The notes under the pieces were generated by a model that saw only the letters and a list, made by a program, of their open reading frames with translations, did no database searches and was not told the origin of the DNA. Of a DNA stretch of 64,000 bases, positions 52,091 through 61,155 are shown piece by piece (the first letter of the stretch is position 1; every line of letters starts with the position of its first letter). The translations under genes were made by a program, and so were the position numbers. This stretch comes from Arenibacter sp. P308M17 (GTDB lineage: Bacteria; Bacteroidota; Bacteroidia; Flavobacteriales; Flavobacteriaceae): contig NZ_QVON01000003.1 in NCBI RefSeq assembly GCF_003426735.1, forward strand, positions 595,587 to 659,586. Reading direction: 5' to 3'.

Positions 52091-55000
52091 TCAGGGAACT
52101 TCATCAATGTCCAGCTTCCTCCAGGACCAGGGCAAGAGTTCCTTTAAATCCGGCCAGTATTGTTTCATATCCTCCGCATCGAATATCTTGCCATTTTTAA
52201 CGACCCAATATATATCGCTGCTATTTCTTATATCGGTCAACGGGTTTGAATTCAGCAGGACCAGATCTGCCAGTTTTCCTGGCGAAATAGAACCCAATTC
52301 CTGATCCAGGCCTATTTTTTTTGCACTATTTACCGTTGCACATTTAAGTGCATTATAGTTGGAGAGTCCGTCCAAAGTAAAACTCCACATTTCCCAATGA
52401 GTGTTCAATCCTGGAAAACCGTTACCATGGGCACCTACACTGACAAGACCGTTTTGCCCTATAATGTTCTTAATGGCAGAAGCATTCCACATTAAGCTTT
52501 TATCTACATACTCCTTTAAATTCGGCATCAATCCCTTTTCCCATTTATACCTTTCCCTTTCTATAATAAAAAACGGATTAAAACGGTCAAGTTTCGGTTC
52601 CTTATCCTCAATATCCTTTACATACCTATTCCCCAATCCGGGAGTGGCCGTCAATGTAGGGGTATAGTTGACTCCGCTCATCGCTATGAACTTATGGATA
52701 TCCCCGTATGTTCTTCCATTCCGTAATTGGTGCTCTATAGCCGTATAACCATCCGCCACCCGTGTAAGACCGTTATAGATTAACCCATTACCGGTAAAGT
52801 GCGAGGTAATTGTGGTTTTTAAGCGCTTGGCCGCAATCTGCAACCATTTCTGTTGTTGGCGATATGGCTGTAAATATTCCTTTACTGGGCCGGAATCGTA
52901 TTGGGCATAACCGCCAACTATGTTAAGGGCATCGTCAAAATTTTCAATATAGGAATCAAATCCCCTGCCTTCTATCGGCTTGCCGGAACTTAATATCCTG
53001 GGTGCAAGTATGGCCCCGATTTTTTCCATTTCCGATTGTCCAAAACCGTCCAAGTTGTTAGAGGATGGGTCATAGATAGTGGTTACCCCAAAGGCCAGGT
53101 TACCGATATAGTTTTTGTTCTGTCCAGACCACAGTTCCGAAAAATGATTGTGGTAATGTGCATGGACATCTATTAGGCCAGGAATTACCGTCTTCCCTTT
53201 AAGCGCATATACCATGCTATTTTTGGGAATCTGCACCTCGCTTTTTGGCCCTACCTGCCTAATGCGGTTGTTTTCGATCACAATAGTGCCATTTTCAATG
53301 ACCCTATTGTTCTGCATGGTTATAATCCTGACATTGGTAAGTGCGTAGATCCCTTTTGGAGTATCCATGGGTTCTCCGACCCTGAGCCTGTAAAGTGTCT
53401 TTGGCGGCCGTCCATTTGTTATATTGTATTCCAAAATTTTATTGGTTTCCGCCCACATCAGGGTTTCATCATCCGACCATGTTACATACACGGGCATATT
53501 TTCGGTTATCGGAACGTATTTGGAAAGATCAATGGAAACAGGCTTCCCCAATCCGGTATTTTTTGGCCATGGAACCGCCCAAAGCTTGTTATCCTTTATA
53601 ATCGCTATTTGGTTGCCCCCCGGCCCCGCCCTTACCTCATCTGCCAAGGGCAACAACAATTGCTCCACAGTATCCATTTCCGGCCTATCCACAGAAAGCA
53701 ATACGGGCCGGGAGTGCAATCGGCTATAGGTATTCACAAAAATTCTTTGACCGTTCCGGGACCACTCCGGTACAGGGTAGAACCTGGCCGGTAAGGTGCC
53801 CATGGGTGCCAATTCAACACATTTTCCAATTTCCCCTTTTTCTATGGAAGCAATTGCAAGACGTAATCGGTAGCCTGTAAAATTGGGTCCGGTATGCTGG
53901 CTTTCTATCCCGTATTTGGTTTCCGTCCCATCAACAATAAAGGCAATCTCCTTACCATCGGAAGACCAGGTCGGATTCGTATACCTTCCTGCATTTTGGG
54001 TTACTTGGATGGGGCTGCCCCCTTCACTGGAAACCATCATTACGTGCCCCATTTCGGAATCGTTCCAGGTGGTATAGGCAATCATGCTTCCATTGGGCGA
54101 CAATGCAGGGGCATATTCAAAAGACGTGGTATTGTCCGTAAGGCGTTTGGTCCTATTTTGCTTCATATCCGTACTGTACAATTTGCCAAATGCACTATAC
54201 ACCAACAGCCCATTTTTCTTATCATAGGTGGGCCACCTTATCACTTTTGTAACCAGATTTCCCGTATCCGCCAATTTCTTCGGAACGGGTTTTAGTACGG
54301 GCGTAATTTCCTTTTCCACCGGAACAGTAACAGGAATGGTTCCAAGTTTTCCGGACAGTAGTTCCATGTACTGTAATCTTCCCTTGCGCCCCAGTATTAT
54401 TTTTTGGCTATCCGCTGTAAAGGCATAGTTCGGCCTCAGGTCGGTAGGCATGGAATCGATCTCAGCGACCAATGCCCTATGGTGCAGATCAAATATCTTT
54501 AAAAAACAGAATTCCCTTCGCGTTAACGAATCATAGTAGACGGCATAATATGAAAAGTACCTGTTATTTGGGCTTATGTCCGCTTGCATGATACCGTTCA
54601 ACCGTAAATTGGGCGGTTTTTTATCAGGTTCTTCCCATATCTTGGATGTTTTACCATCGGTGTGGCCTGTCCTGTAGACTGCATTGTTCTTCAAAAAGTA
54701 AAAGTTCTTATTGTCCTTGGACCAAGTTCCGGAATAATATACCCGTCTCCCTTCATCAATGTTGTTTATGGGGTCCTTTTTGTTAGCGGCATTGATTCTT
54801 TTCAGCCCACCGCTGTCCATATCCAATAGATCTCCATTTGGGGTCCAAAAGGGCCTAATATGCATCCAGCCAGACGGTCTGTCCATTGTTTGTTGCTGCA
54901 GTTCATTGGTCAACAGGTCCAAATTCCATAACCCAATTTTACCACTTCTATCGCTTACAAAAGCAATCTTTTTTCCATCGGGAGCATAGCGGGCCTTAAT

Positions 55001-55264
55001 ATCCCAGTAAGAACCTGCGGTCAACTGTTTAGCGGTTCCCCCATGTATGGAAACGGTATACAAATTTCCCAAAACATCGAACAACAGGGTTTTTCCATCA
55101 GGGGAGACATCTACGTGCGGGTCGGTAAACTCCTCGGTTGTAAACTTAATTAAATTGACACTGCCATTGTCCCGATCTTTGGATTCCTGAACGGGATCGA
55201 TCCATTTACAATGACCAAGACACATCGCACCCCATATAGGTACCAATATTTTTGCTATGCCCAT
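52091..55264 (-). CDS. TolB-propeller/amidohydrolase fusion protein
   Basis: The large 1057-residue protein has an N-terminal signal-like stretch (IAKILVPIWGAMCLGHC) and a TolB/PD40 beta-propeller with repeats such as ARYAPDGKKIAFVSDRSGKI and PTWSSDGKEIAFIVDG (residues 40-620). An amidohydrolase domain follows from about 660, with metal ligands in PGLIDVHAHYHNHF, EHQLRNG and SVGAHGNGFPGL. It is probably a periplasmic hydrolase of peptides or cyclic amides. The gene precedes a SusD/SusC pair on the same strand, suggesting a joint uptake and degradation locus. Confidence 0.88.
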   Translation of the reverse strand: MGIAKILVPIWGAMCLGHCKWIDPVQESKDRDNGSVNLIKFTTEEFTDPHVDVSPDGKTLLFDVLGNLYTVSIHGGTAKQLTAGSYWDIKARYAPDGKKIAFVSDRSGKIGLWNLDLLTNELQQQTMDRPSGWMHIRPFWTPNGDLLDMDSGGLKRINAANKKDPINNIDEGRRVYYSGTWSKDNKNFYFLKNNAVYRTGHTDGKTSKIWEEPDKKPPNLRLNGIMQADISPNNRYFSYYAVYYDSLTRREFCFLKIFDLHHRALVAEIDSMPTDLRPNYAFTADSQKIILGRKGRLQYMELLSGKLGTIPVTVPVEKEITPVLKPVPKKLADTGNLVTKVIRWPTYDKKNGLLVYSAFGKLYSTDMKQNRTKRLTDNTTSFEYAPALSPNGSMIAYTTWNDSEMGHVMMVSSEGGSPIQVTQNAGRYTNPTWSSDGKEIAFIVDGTETKYGIESQHTGPNFTGYRLRLAIASIEKGEIGKCVELAPMGTLPARFYPVPEWSRNGQRIFVNTYSRLHSRPVLLSVDRPEMDTVEQLLLPLADEVRAGPGGNQIAIIKDNKLWAVPWPKNTGLGKPVSIDLSKYVPITENMPVYVTWSDDETLMWAETNKILEYNITNGRPPKTLYRLRVGEPMDTPKGIYALTNVRIITMQNNRVIENGTIVIENNRIRQVGPKSEVQIPKNSMVYALKGKTVIPGLIDVHAHYHNHFSELWSGQNKNYIGNLAFGVTTIYDPSSNNLDGFGQSEMEKIGAILAPRILSSGKPIEGRGFDSYIENFDDALNIVGGYAQYDSGPVKEYLQPYRQQQKWLQIAAKRLKTTITSHFTGNGLIYNGLTRVADGYTAIEHQLRNGRTYGDIHKFIAMSGVNYTPTLTATPGLGNRYVKDIEDKEPKLDRFNPFFIIERERYKWEKGLMPNLKEYVDKSLMWNASAIKNIIGQNGLVSVGAHGNGFPGLNTHWEMWSFTLDGLSNYNALKCATVNSAKKIGLDQELGSISPGKLADLVLLNSNPLTDIRNSSDIYWVVKNGKIFDAEDMKQYWPDLKELLPWSWRKLDIDEVP

Positions 55265-55293
55265 AAATACACTATTTTAGAACGGATGTTACC

Positions 55294-56757
55294 TTAGTAC
55301 CCGTCATTTTGTTCTAGATTGGGATTGTTTTGGATCTCCTGGTCCGGAATGGGAAGCAGGATTGCCGTCGGTTTCCAACCTTCCTTCCGTTCGCCCAGGA
55401 CCTCATCAGCGGTCCCTAAACGTTTTAGGTCCAACCAACGATGGCCCCATTCCGAGAAGAGTTCCCTTTTTCGTTCCTCCCCAATTTTATCCAACAGCTC
55501 TATTTTGGAAGAGCTGGCCTCATTGGCCAATCCGGCCCGGTTCCTAATGGTATTGAGGTCAACAAGGGCCCCATTTAAATTTTCCAATTGGGCCCTGGAT
55601 TCCGCCCTGATCAGGTATATTTCCGCCAAGCGGATTACCATGGCGTACTCCACGAGGGTCTCTCCAAGTTTTACCTTGTATTTATGGGGAAAGAAGTATT
55701 CATTATCGGGAGTTGTATAGCTCCCTATCCAATCGGTCCGCCTTGCGTCCGTTACATCAAAGTCGTCAATAAGATTGGGGTTCAATGCGTAAGACGATTT
55801 CGCAAAGGCTGCGGCCGGATCTGATTCAAGGATAAAGTAATGTCCTTCCCATGTATTGTATTGCGGTGCTACGGGCAGTAATTGCCAAATGGCTTCCCTA
55901 CTATTGGCCAAAAACACTTTGTCCAGATCGGCCAACAGTTCAAATTGGGGGTCGTCTATGACTTCCGTGGCCAGTTTATCTGCCATGTCCCAATTCTGGG
56001 TAAATAGATACGTCCTTGCCAAAAGGGCCTTGGCCGTACTTTTAACAGGGCGGATCCGCTCCAGGCCATAAGCGGAATAATCGGGCGGAAGAATTTGCCC
56101 CGCTATTGTCAGGTCCTCGGCAATCTGTGCATAGATTTCCCCTTCGGGATTAGGGGGAGCAAGTGCATTGATCCGATAGTCGGTCGTCAGGACCATGGGC
56201 ACGTCGCCATAAAGGTTTACCAGGTAGAAGTAGCAGAAGGCCCTTATAAACCTGGCCTCTCCTTCCAATTGTAGTTTGGTGCCCTCCCCCAAATTATCGG
56301 AACTACCAATTCCTTCCAATACATCGTTGGCAATGTAGATAGATTTATATAGGGATTCCCATAGGCTACCGACCAAGGCATTGTCCGGGAGCAGTTGGTT
56401 ACCATAAAATTGGGATTTTAAGGCATTGTTGGAAAAATCCGTTATGAGGTCGGCCATGATTCCGCACAATCCGGTAATGGAAACATCCTTCCCACTGGCA
56501 AAGCCGTTATATTGTAGATCATGGTACACCGAATTCAATACAGCGGTGGCCGTTTCTTCATTGTCGAACACGATCTGATGGGTAATTTCCGAATCCGGCG
56601 GATCTATCTCTACCAAGGGATCACAGGAGGTAAACCATCCTATGGCCAACAGTTGGGAATAGGTTACGGCCTTTCTAAAGAATTGCTGCAACAATTTCTT
56701 TAAACTCTTTTGGGACCCGCATCCCGTGCCGATTATATACTGGTCTATTGTTTTCAT
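55294..56757 (-). CDS. SusD/RagB-like outer-membrane lipoprotein
   Basis: The 487-residue protein carries a lipobox-like FTSCDPL (Cys about 45) after a hydrophobic AIGW segment, and the SusD regions YHDLQYNGFASGKDVSITGLC, EARFIRAFCYFYLVNLYGDVP and RAESRAQLENLNGALVDLNTI. It binds substrate at the cell surface and forms a lid on SusC. The N-terminus before the signal is longer than usual; an internal start is possible. susC lies 10 bases upstream in the operon. Confidence 0.93.
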   Translation of the reverse strand: MKTIDQYIIGTGCGSQKSLKKLLQQFFRKAVTYSQLLAIGWFTSCDPLVEIDPPDSEITHQIVFDNEETATAVLNSVYHDLQYNGFASGKDVSITGLCGIMADLITDFSNNALKSQFYGNQLLPDNALVGSLWESLYKSIYIANDVLEGIGSSDNLGEGTKLQLEGEARFIRAFCYFYLVNLYGDVPMVLTTDYRINALAPPNPEGEIYAQIAEDLTIAGQILPPDYSAYGLERIRPVKSTAKALLARTYLFTQNWDMADKLATEVIDDPQFELLADLDKVFLANSREAIWQLLPVAPQYNTWEGHYFILESDPAAAFAKSSYALNPNLIDDFDVTDARRTDWIGSYTTPDNEYFFPHKYKVKLGETLVEYAMVIRLAEIYLIRAESRAQLENLNGALVDLNTIRNRAGLANEASSSKIELLDKIGEERKRELFSEWGHRWLDLKRLGTADEVLGERKEGWKPTAILLPIPDQEIQNNPNLEQNDGY

Positions 56758-56767
56758 TTAAATAGGT

Positions 56768-59700
56768 TTAAAATTTTAGTTTAACGCCTCCGCCTATTAC
56801 CCTAAGGGCAGGAATATTTTGAAGTGACGAAGGAAATTGGGGGTCGAAACCGTTGTATCCGGTCCATGTAAAAATATTTTGCGCATTTACGAAAAAGGTG
56901 CAATCCTCTAGGTGTATCCGTTCCAATATGGCATTACTGAACCTATAGTTCAGGGATATGTTCTTAAGCCTGGCAAACGAAGTATTGGTCAGGGCGGCAT
57001 CACTAGATCTCATATTGTAGTATGGGACGAGGGCGCTAAAGGACTGGGAATATCTCTGTATATCGGACCCATTGTCCTGTGGGGATTTCCAGCGGTTCTG
57101 GATGATACTTGGTTGGTTCCCACCATAACCGCCATTGGGGCCAAAACCAGGGACCCCAAAGGGACCGTTCAAAACGCTGTTCCCCCTTTGCCCCACAAAT
57201 TCTAACAAAAAATCCAGTTGCAGGCCTTTATAGCCGATCGAATTTTGAAACCCGCCATAATATCTTCTGGAGCTATTGCTTATAACGACCTTATCTTCCT
57301 GATTGAATACCCCGTCCCCGTTGATATCCTTTATCCGATATAATCCCGTAACATCATCCACACCATCAAAGGAGTACAGTTTCTTTATTTGGAGCGGCTC
57401 GCCTATCTCATATAGATTATGATAGGGAGAACCTTCAAGGTTCGGAAAATCGATCAATTTATTTTTGGGGATCGTTAGGTTGATTCCCGTGGTCCAAGAA
57501 AATTCTGTATGTACCACGTTCTTTGAGAAAACCTGGATTTCCCAACCGGTATTTTGAATCTTGGCGGGCAAATTGGCCTGTACGGTATTAAAGCCCGTAA
57601 TGGTGGGCAAACGATATCCTACCAGTTGGTTGGACGATCTGTTCCGGTACCATGTTACACTGGAAACCAATCTATCCTTGAAGAAGCCAAGGTCTATTGC
57701 CACCTCCATTTTTTTGTTCAATTCCCATTGGTAGGACGGGTTTCCCAATCGGGTAGGGTACAATCCCCCATTGCCCCTAAAGTTGGATGGATCTACAATA
57801 TTGCTATAAGTGGCCAGATAACCATAGTCTGGTATCTGATCATTGCCCGTAGTACCATAGCTTCCCCTTATCTTGCCAAAATTTAGAAAGGACAGGTTCC
57901 TTTGCAGAAACGGTTCTTCCGAAAATATCCATGCGGCACCTACTGCCCCAAAATTGGCAAACCTTTTGCCAGGGCCAAAACGGGAAGAGCCGTCCCTCCT
58001 GCCCGTTAGGTTTAAAAAATACCTTTCCTTAAGACGATATCCCAACCTGGCGTACAGTCCACTGTACCTATACTCATTTTCCGTATCCAATAAAATGGCC
58101 ATTTCCTCTGCGGACAACAGATTTCCAATGAGGCTTTCATGGATATAGCCCCTACCCTCAATTCCCAATTGTTCGGAGCTGTCATATTGTACCGTTGCAC
58201 CTACCAGGGTAGTCAGGTCGGCATTTGGCCATTTTAGGGTATGGCCCAGTTGGGGTTCAAAGATCAAGGATCTGCTATCATGCTGCAAGTGCCGGCTATT
58301 ATGTTTGCTAAAAGGCCGGTTTTGTGGATTTATGGAACTATTGGTCTGTTTTACAATTTCCTTTTGATGGAATTCCGTAAAGCCAATATGGGTCTTAAAA
58401 AACAGTTCCTTGGTTATTTTGTAGCGGAAACCAAGGTTATAGATCAATTTACTGCTTTCAATGTTGTTGGTGTTTAGCAAGGGGGCCATAGGGTTTTTAA
58501 AGGTGGGGTTCCCTAAGGAGTCCTCTCCCCAGTTCAATTCCCCGTTGTCCAGATAGAGTGCGGGGGCATTGGGTTCCAAGCGCAGTGCCTGTTCAAGGAT
58601 ATTGCTGTTAAAAAGGGTATGGGCATCAAAACCATAGTTTATTGCCATATCTACCATAAGCCTGTTATCCTTGGAATTATGGTCGGCCCTGGCGTTCACC
58701 ATCATTTTTTTATAGCCAAAATCCCCGGGAAAAACAGTGGTTTCATTTCTGTATCCGCCCCCTACCAGGAACCTTGTACGCTCGCTGCCACCGGTCATCG
58801 AAGTATTTATTTCCGTTATATTGGCCGTGTTGCCGATCAGTTCCTCTTGCCAGTCCGTATATCTATTTTGGTCCCATAACAGTAGGTCCGCTGCGTTGGT
58901 TTCGGTTGGCGTTGCCCCGTCATTTACAAAAGCTTCCTTCCGCATTTCCAAATATTGTTGTGTATTTAAAAGGTTCAGTGTATTCGCCACTTGTCCTATG
59001 TGGGTGGACATATTTAGCGTTATGGACGTTTTTCCGGATTCCCCGTTTTTAGTAGTGATCAGCACTACGCCATTGGCACCACGAGATCCGTAGATTGAAG
59101 TGGCGTCCGGTCCTTTCAATACTTCTATACTCTTTATATTGGATGGGTTCAGACTATTCAGAGGGTCTATGCCCACGGCACTACTGAACAACTGGCCATA
59201 GGTACCCACCGGATTGGAAGCTATGGGAACCCCATCAACAATGTACAGGGGATAATCGCCCTCCCCCATCCTTAGCGTGTTCTGGCCCCTGATCTTGATC
59301 TGCATGGAAGCGCCTGGCACTCCGCTCTGTTGTACAATTTCGACCCCCGTCATCCTCCCCTGCATGGCCTGTAAAGGATTGGCCACGGGCTGCAGTGCTA
59401 TCTCCTCCGCAGTCACCCTGCTAATACTCCCCGTCCGTTCCCTTTCCTTCACCGTATAATACCCGGCATTGATCTCCACTTCCTGCAGTTCCGTAACCTC
59501 GGACCGCAGCTCTATGTCCATTGTGGTCCGGCCCAAAATGGGCAGTTCCCGGGGGTGATAGCCCAGGTAGCTAAAGACCAGGGTGTCGGTATTGCCAACC
59601 AAAATGGAGTATTGTCCGTCCTGGTCGGTAAAGGTGCCGGTTTGGGTGCCTTTGATAAGGACGTGTACCCCCGGCATGGGGCCGTAGCTATCGGTAACGG

Positions 59701-59860
59701 TGCCGTTTAGGGTATGTTGGTCTTGTTGGGTGAATAATATGGTGGAAACCTTAAAACAATGCCCATGGGGGAAATGGGCAAAGTAAGGCGGGGGAAAAAA
59801 ACTGAAAAGAAAGATTAGACAAAGGCGTAGCATGCCCCTGTACTCCAGATTATTTTGCAT
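56768..59860 (-). CDS. SusC/RagA-like TonB-dependent transporter
   Basis: The 1030-residue protein has a signal peptide (about 10-35), a carboxypeptidase-regulatory-like domain (NGTVTDSYGPMPGVHVLIKG), a plug with SIYGSRGANGVVLITTKNG, and a 22-strand barrel ending in the aromatic signature VKLKF. It imports a substrate captured by SusD, driven by TonB. With the downstream hydrolase gene the cargo could be a peptide or peptidoglycan-type compound rather than a polysaccharide, as no glycoside hydrolase is near. A short ORF overlaps its start. Confidence 0.95.
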   Translation of the reverse strand: MQNNLEYRGMLRLCLIFLFSFFPPPYFAHFPHGHCFKVSTILFTQQDQHTLNGTVTDSYGPMPGVHVLIKGTQTGTFTDQDGQYSILVGNTDTLVFSYLGYHPRELPILGRTTMDIELRSEVTELQEVEINAGYYTVKERERTGSISRVTAEEIALQPVANPLQAMQGRMTGVEIVQQSGVPGASMQIKIRGQNTLRMGEGDYPLYIVDGVPIASNPVGTYGQLFSSAVGIDPLNSLNPSNIKSIEVLKGPDATSIYGSRGANGVVLITTKNGESGKTSITLNMSTHIGQVANTLNLLNTQQYLEMRKEAFVNDGATPTETNAADLLLWDQNRYTDWQEELIGNTANITEINTSMTGGSERTRFLVGGGYRNETTVFPGDFGYKKMMVNARADHNSKDNRLMVDMAINYGFDAHTLFNSNILEQALRLEPNAPALYLDNGELNWGEDSLGNPTFKNPMAPLLNTNNIESSKLIYNLGFRYKITKELFFKTHIGFTEFHQKEIVKQTNSSINPQNRPFSKHNSRHLQHDSRSLIFEPQLGHTLKWPNADLTTLVGATVQYDSSEQLGIEGRGYIHESLIGNLLSAEEMAILLDTENEYRYSGLYARLGYRLKERYFLNLTGRRDGSSRFGPGKRFANFGAVGAAWIFSEEPFLQRNLSFLNFGKIRGSYGTTGNDQIPDYGYLATYSNIVDPSNFRGNGGLYPTRLGNPSYQWELNKKMEVAIDLGFFKDRLVSSVTWYRNRSSNQLVGYRLPTITGFNTVQANLPAKIQNTGWEIQVFSKNVVHTEFSWTTGINLTIPKNKLIDFPNLEGSPYHNLYEIGEPLQIKKLYSFDGVDDVTGLYRIKDINGDGVFNQEDKVVISNSSRRYYGGFQNSIGYKGLQLDFLLEFVGQRGNSVLNGPFGVPGFGPNGGYGGNQPSIIQNRWKSPQDNGSDIQRYSQSFSALVPYYNMRSSDAALTNTSFARLKNISLNYRFSNAILERIHLEDCTFFVNAQNIFTWTGYNGFDPQFPSSLQNIPALRVIGGGVKLKF

Positions 59861-59939
59861 AATTTTGAAATATTGGATGAAACTTGGTTTTTATCAAGAA
59901 TTCGTTTAGACTTTTTGGATTGAAGCGAAAATCTGTCAT
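59850..59939 (-). CDS. Possible leader peptide of susC (29 aa)
   Basis: On the minus strand an ATG at 59939 opens MTDFRFNPKSLNEFLIKTKF HPIFQNYAK, whose TAA lies 11 bases inside susC's start region. Termination over the susC start suggests translational coupling. The frame is open upstream to 60035, but that part looks like spacer DNA (SFFPSVALLCNSKK). Coding status uncertain. Confidence 0.35.
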   Translation of the reverse strand: MTDFRFNPKSLNEFLIKTKFHPIFQNYAK

Positions 59940-60078
59940 TTTTTGCCCGATTGAAGGCTTTTTTGAGTTGCATAGCAGGGCTACGGAAGGAAAAAAAGAC
60001 AAAAAGTGGGTGAAAAAGGGCGATTTTTTAGCCAATTGAAAAATTCTAAATGAATTCTATATGAATTCTTTATAAAAG

Positions 60079-60122
60079 CCTTCCAAACGTTTGCGTCAAC
60101 AGGGTTTGGGAGGTTGTTTTTA
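60079..60122. terminator. Strong hairpin with T-runs on both sides
   Basis: CCTTCCAAAC pairs with GTTTGGGAGG (one wobble) around a 14-base loop; TTGTTTTTA follows on the + strand and CTTTTATAAAG on the minus strand. It could end the leftward transcript of the 23S-like segment (60440-60724) and rightward read-through. Confidence 0.6.
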
Positions 60123-60439
60123 TGTGCTTTTTTATGTTTTGGGCATAAAAGATGTTATTGGTTAGGGTACAGTGGTATTCATTGGCACAAGGTTATAGGC
60201 ATCCAATAAACTTGGGCCACAGGCAGGGCTTCGCCCTTTCCTTTCCGCGGTGTGCACAAGGCGGAACGGGTACAAGGGCAGGTCCCAAAGGGCTTAGGCT
60301 GCTTTGTCGTTATTTGGCCGGATACCAAAAGTGTGTGGATCGTAGATTATGGGACAACATTATTTTTCGTATTCCGGAAAAAAGGGGTCAACACCAATCC
60401 CATAATTAATGCAGAACCTATATAGGGTTCTTTGGCTTT

Positions 60440-60724
60440 TTGGCAAAGAGGATATCGAACACGGTAAGGGCCAACATGCTTAGATGTTGCCCTTTATGGT
60501 ACCCCATTGGTGTACAAAAACCCTGTTCCATAACGCTCTTGGCCTTTTAAGTTGGTTTTGCCATGCTCCTTAAAAGCAACGCTAAGAATACAGTGAGGAG
60601 GCACCTATAAAATATAAAAGGCGCGGAACTCAACTTATTGCATTAGAGGTACTGGTATACCCTGTGTACAGATAAGAAAAGTACCCACGCCCGGGTCGTG
60701 AGCCTTCTGCTTGTCCTCTCGTAC
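60440..60724 (-). ncRNA. 23S rRNA domain VI-like non-coding segment
   Basis: On the minus strand this segment carries, in the right order, the sarcin-ricin-loop 12-mer GTACGAGAGGAC (60724-60713), ACCTCTAATGCAATAAGTTG (60650-60631), AGGTGCC (60606-60600) and ACATCTAAGCATG (near 60487-60475). These match the 23S rRNA 3' domain pattern. Compared with 23S it has insertions that form extra hairpins, and the upstream side beyond 60724 is not 23S-like. The flanking DNA 60123-60439 is G+C-rich, contains hairpins and no gene. It may be a structured RNA derived from 23S rRNA or a decayed copy. Confidence 0.5.
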
Positions 60725-60871
60725 ACATAAAAATTACCAGTTTTCTAATGCGAGATTCAAAGCGAATGCTTCCAATGCTAATTCAAAAGAAGTTTCGCAA
60801 AAATAATATTTCGTTGCTAATATAAGAAAAATATTTAACCAAACATATATGTGTGCTTTTATTTTATAATA

Positions 60872-61111
60872 ATGCTTGAGATTTATAAAGTGAAGAGTGA
60901 AGAGCAAAATAGAGCAATAGTTAAACTAGGTTTGACAATAAGAAAAATTAGAGAAGAGTCAACTGATTTTTCGCAAGAGAAATTAGCCTTGGAAGTAGAT
61001 TTATCAGAAAATCAAATTCGTAGAATTGAAAAAGGACAAACGAATCCTACTATTAAAACTCTTCTTAAAATAGCAAAAGTGTTGAAAGTAGACATAAAAG
61101 ATTTATTTTGA
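60872..61111 (+). CDS. Small XRE-family HTH regulator
   Basis: ATG 60872 gives about 79 residues, MLEIYKVKSEEQNRAIVKLG, with an XRE/Cro HTH (FSQEKLALEVDLSENQIRRI, EKGQTNPTIKTLLKIAKVL). It is a stand-alone DNA-binding repressor type. The ATG at 60851 adds 7 hydrophobic residues and is less likely. It converges on the AbiH-like gene and lies beside the 23S-like segment; it may control either. Confidence 0.85.
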   Translation: MLEIYKVKSEEQNRAIVKLGLTIRKIREESTDFSQEKLALEVDLSENQIRRIEKGQTNPTIKTLLKIAKVLKVDIKDLF

Positions 61112-61124
61112 TAATAATTCTACA

Positions 61125-61140
61125 TTTAGGGAAGCCTACA
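61125..61140 (-). repeat. 16-bp sequence, inverse copy of 4767-4782
   Basis: The minus strand reads TGTAGGCTTCCCTAAA, identical to 4767-4782. It lies between the XRE stop and the AbiH stop. Confidence 0.4.
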
Positions 61141-61155
61141 GTGGCAACTGGCTTT

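Noticed and set aside
57554..59459. Several long ORFs antisense to susC
   Set aside because: Shadow frames of a well-supported transporter gene with typical codon structure on the minus strand.
59940..60035. Upstream part of the longer frame before susC
   Set aside because: Reads like spacer DNA (LSFFPSVALLCNSKK); only the 29-codon end was kept as a possible leader.
60152..60409. 85-codon ORF on the + strand
   Set aside because: Low-complexity, Arg/Cys-rich product in a G+C-rich, hairpin-rich non-coding segment on the opposite strand to the 23S-like RNA; no start signal.
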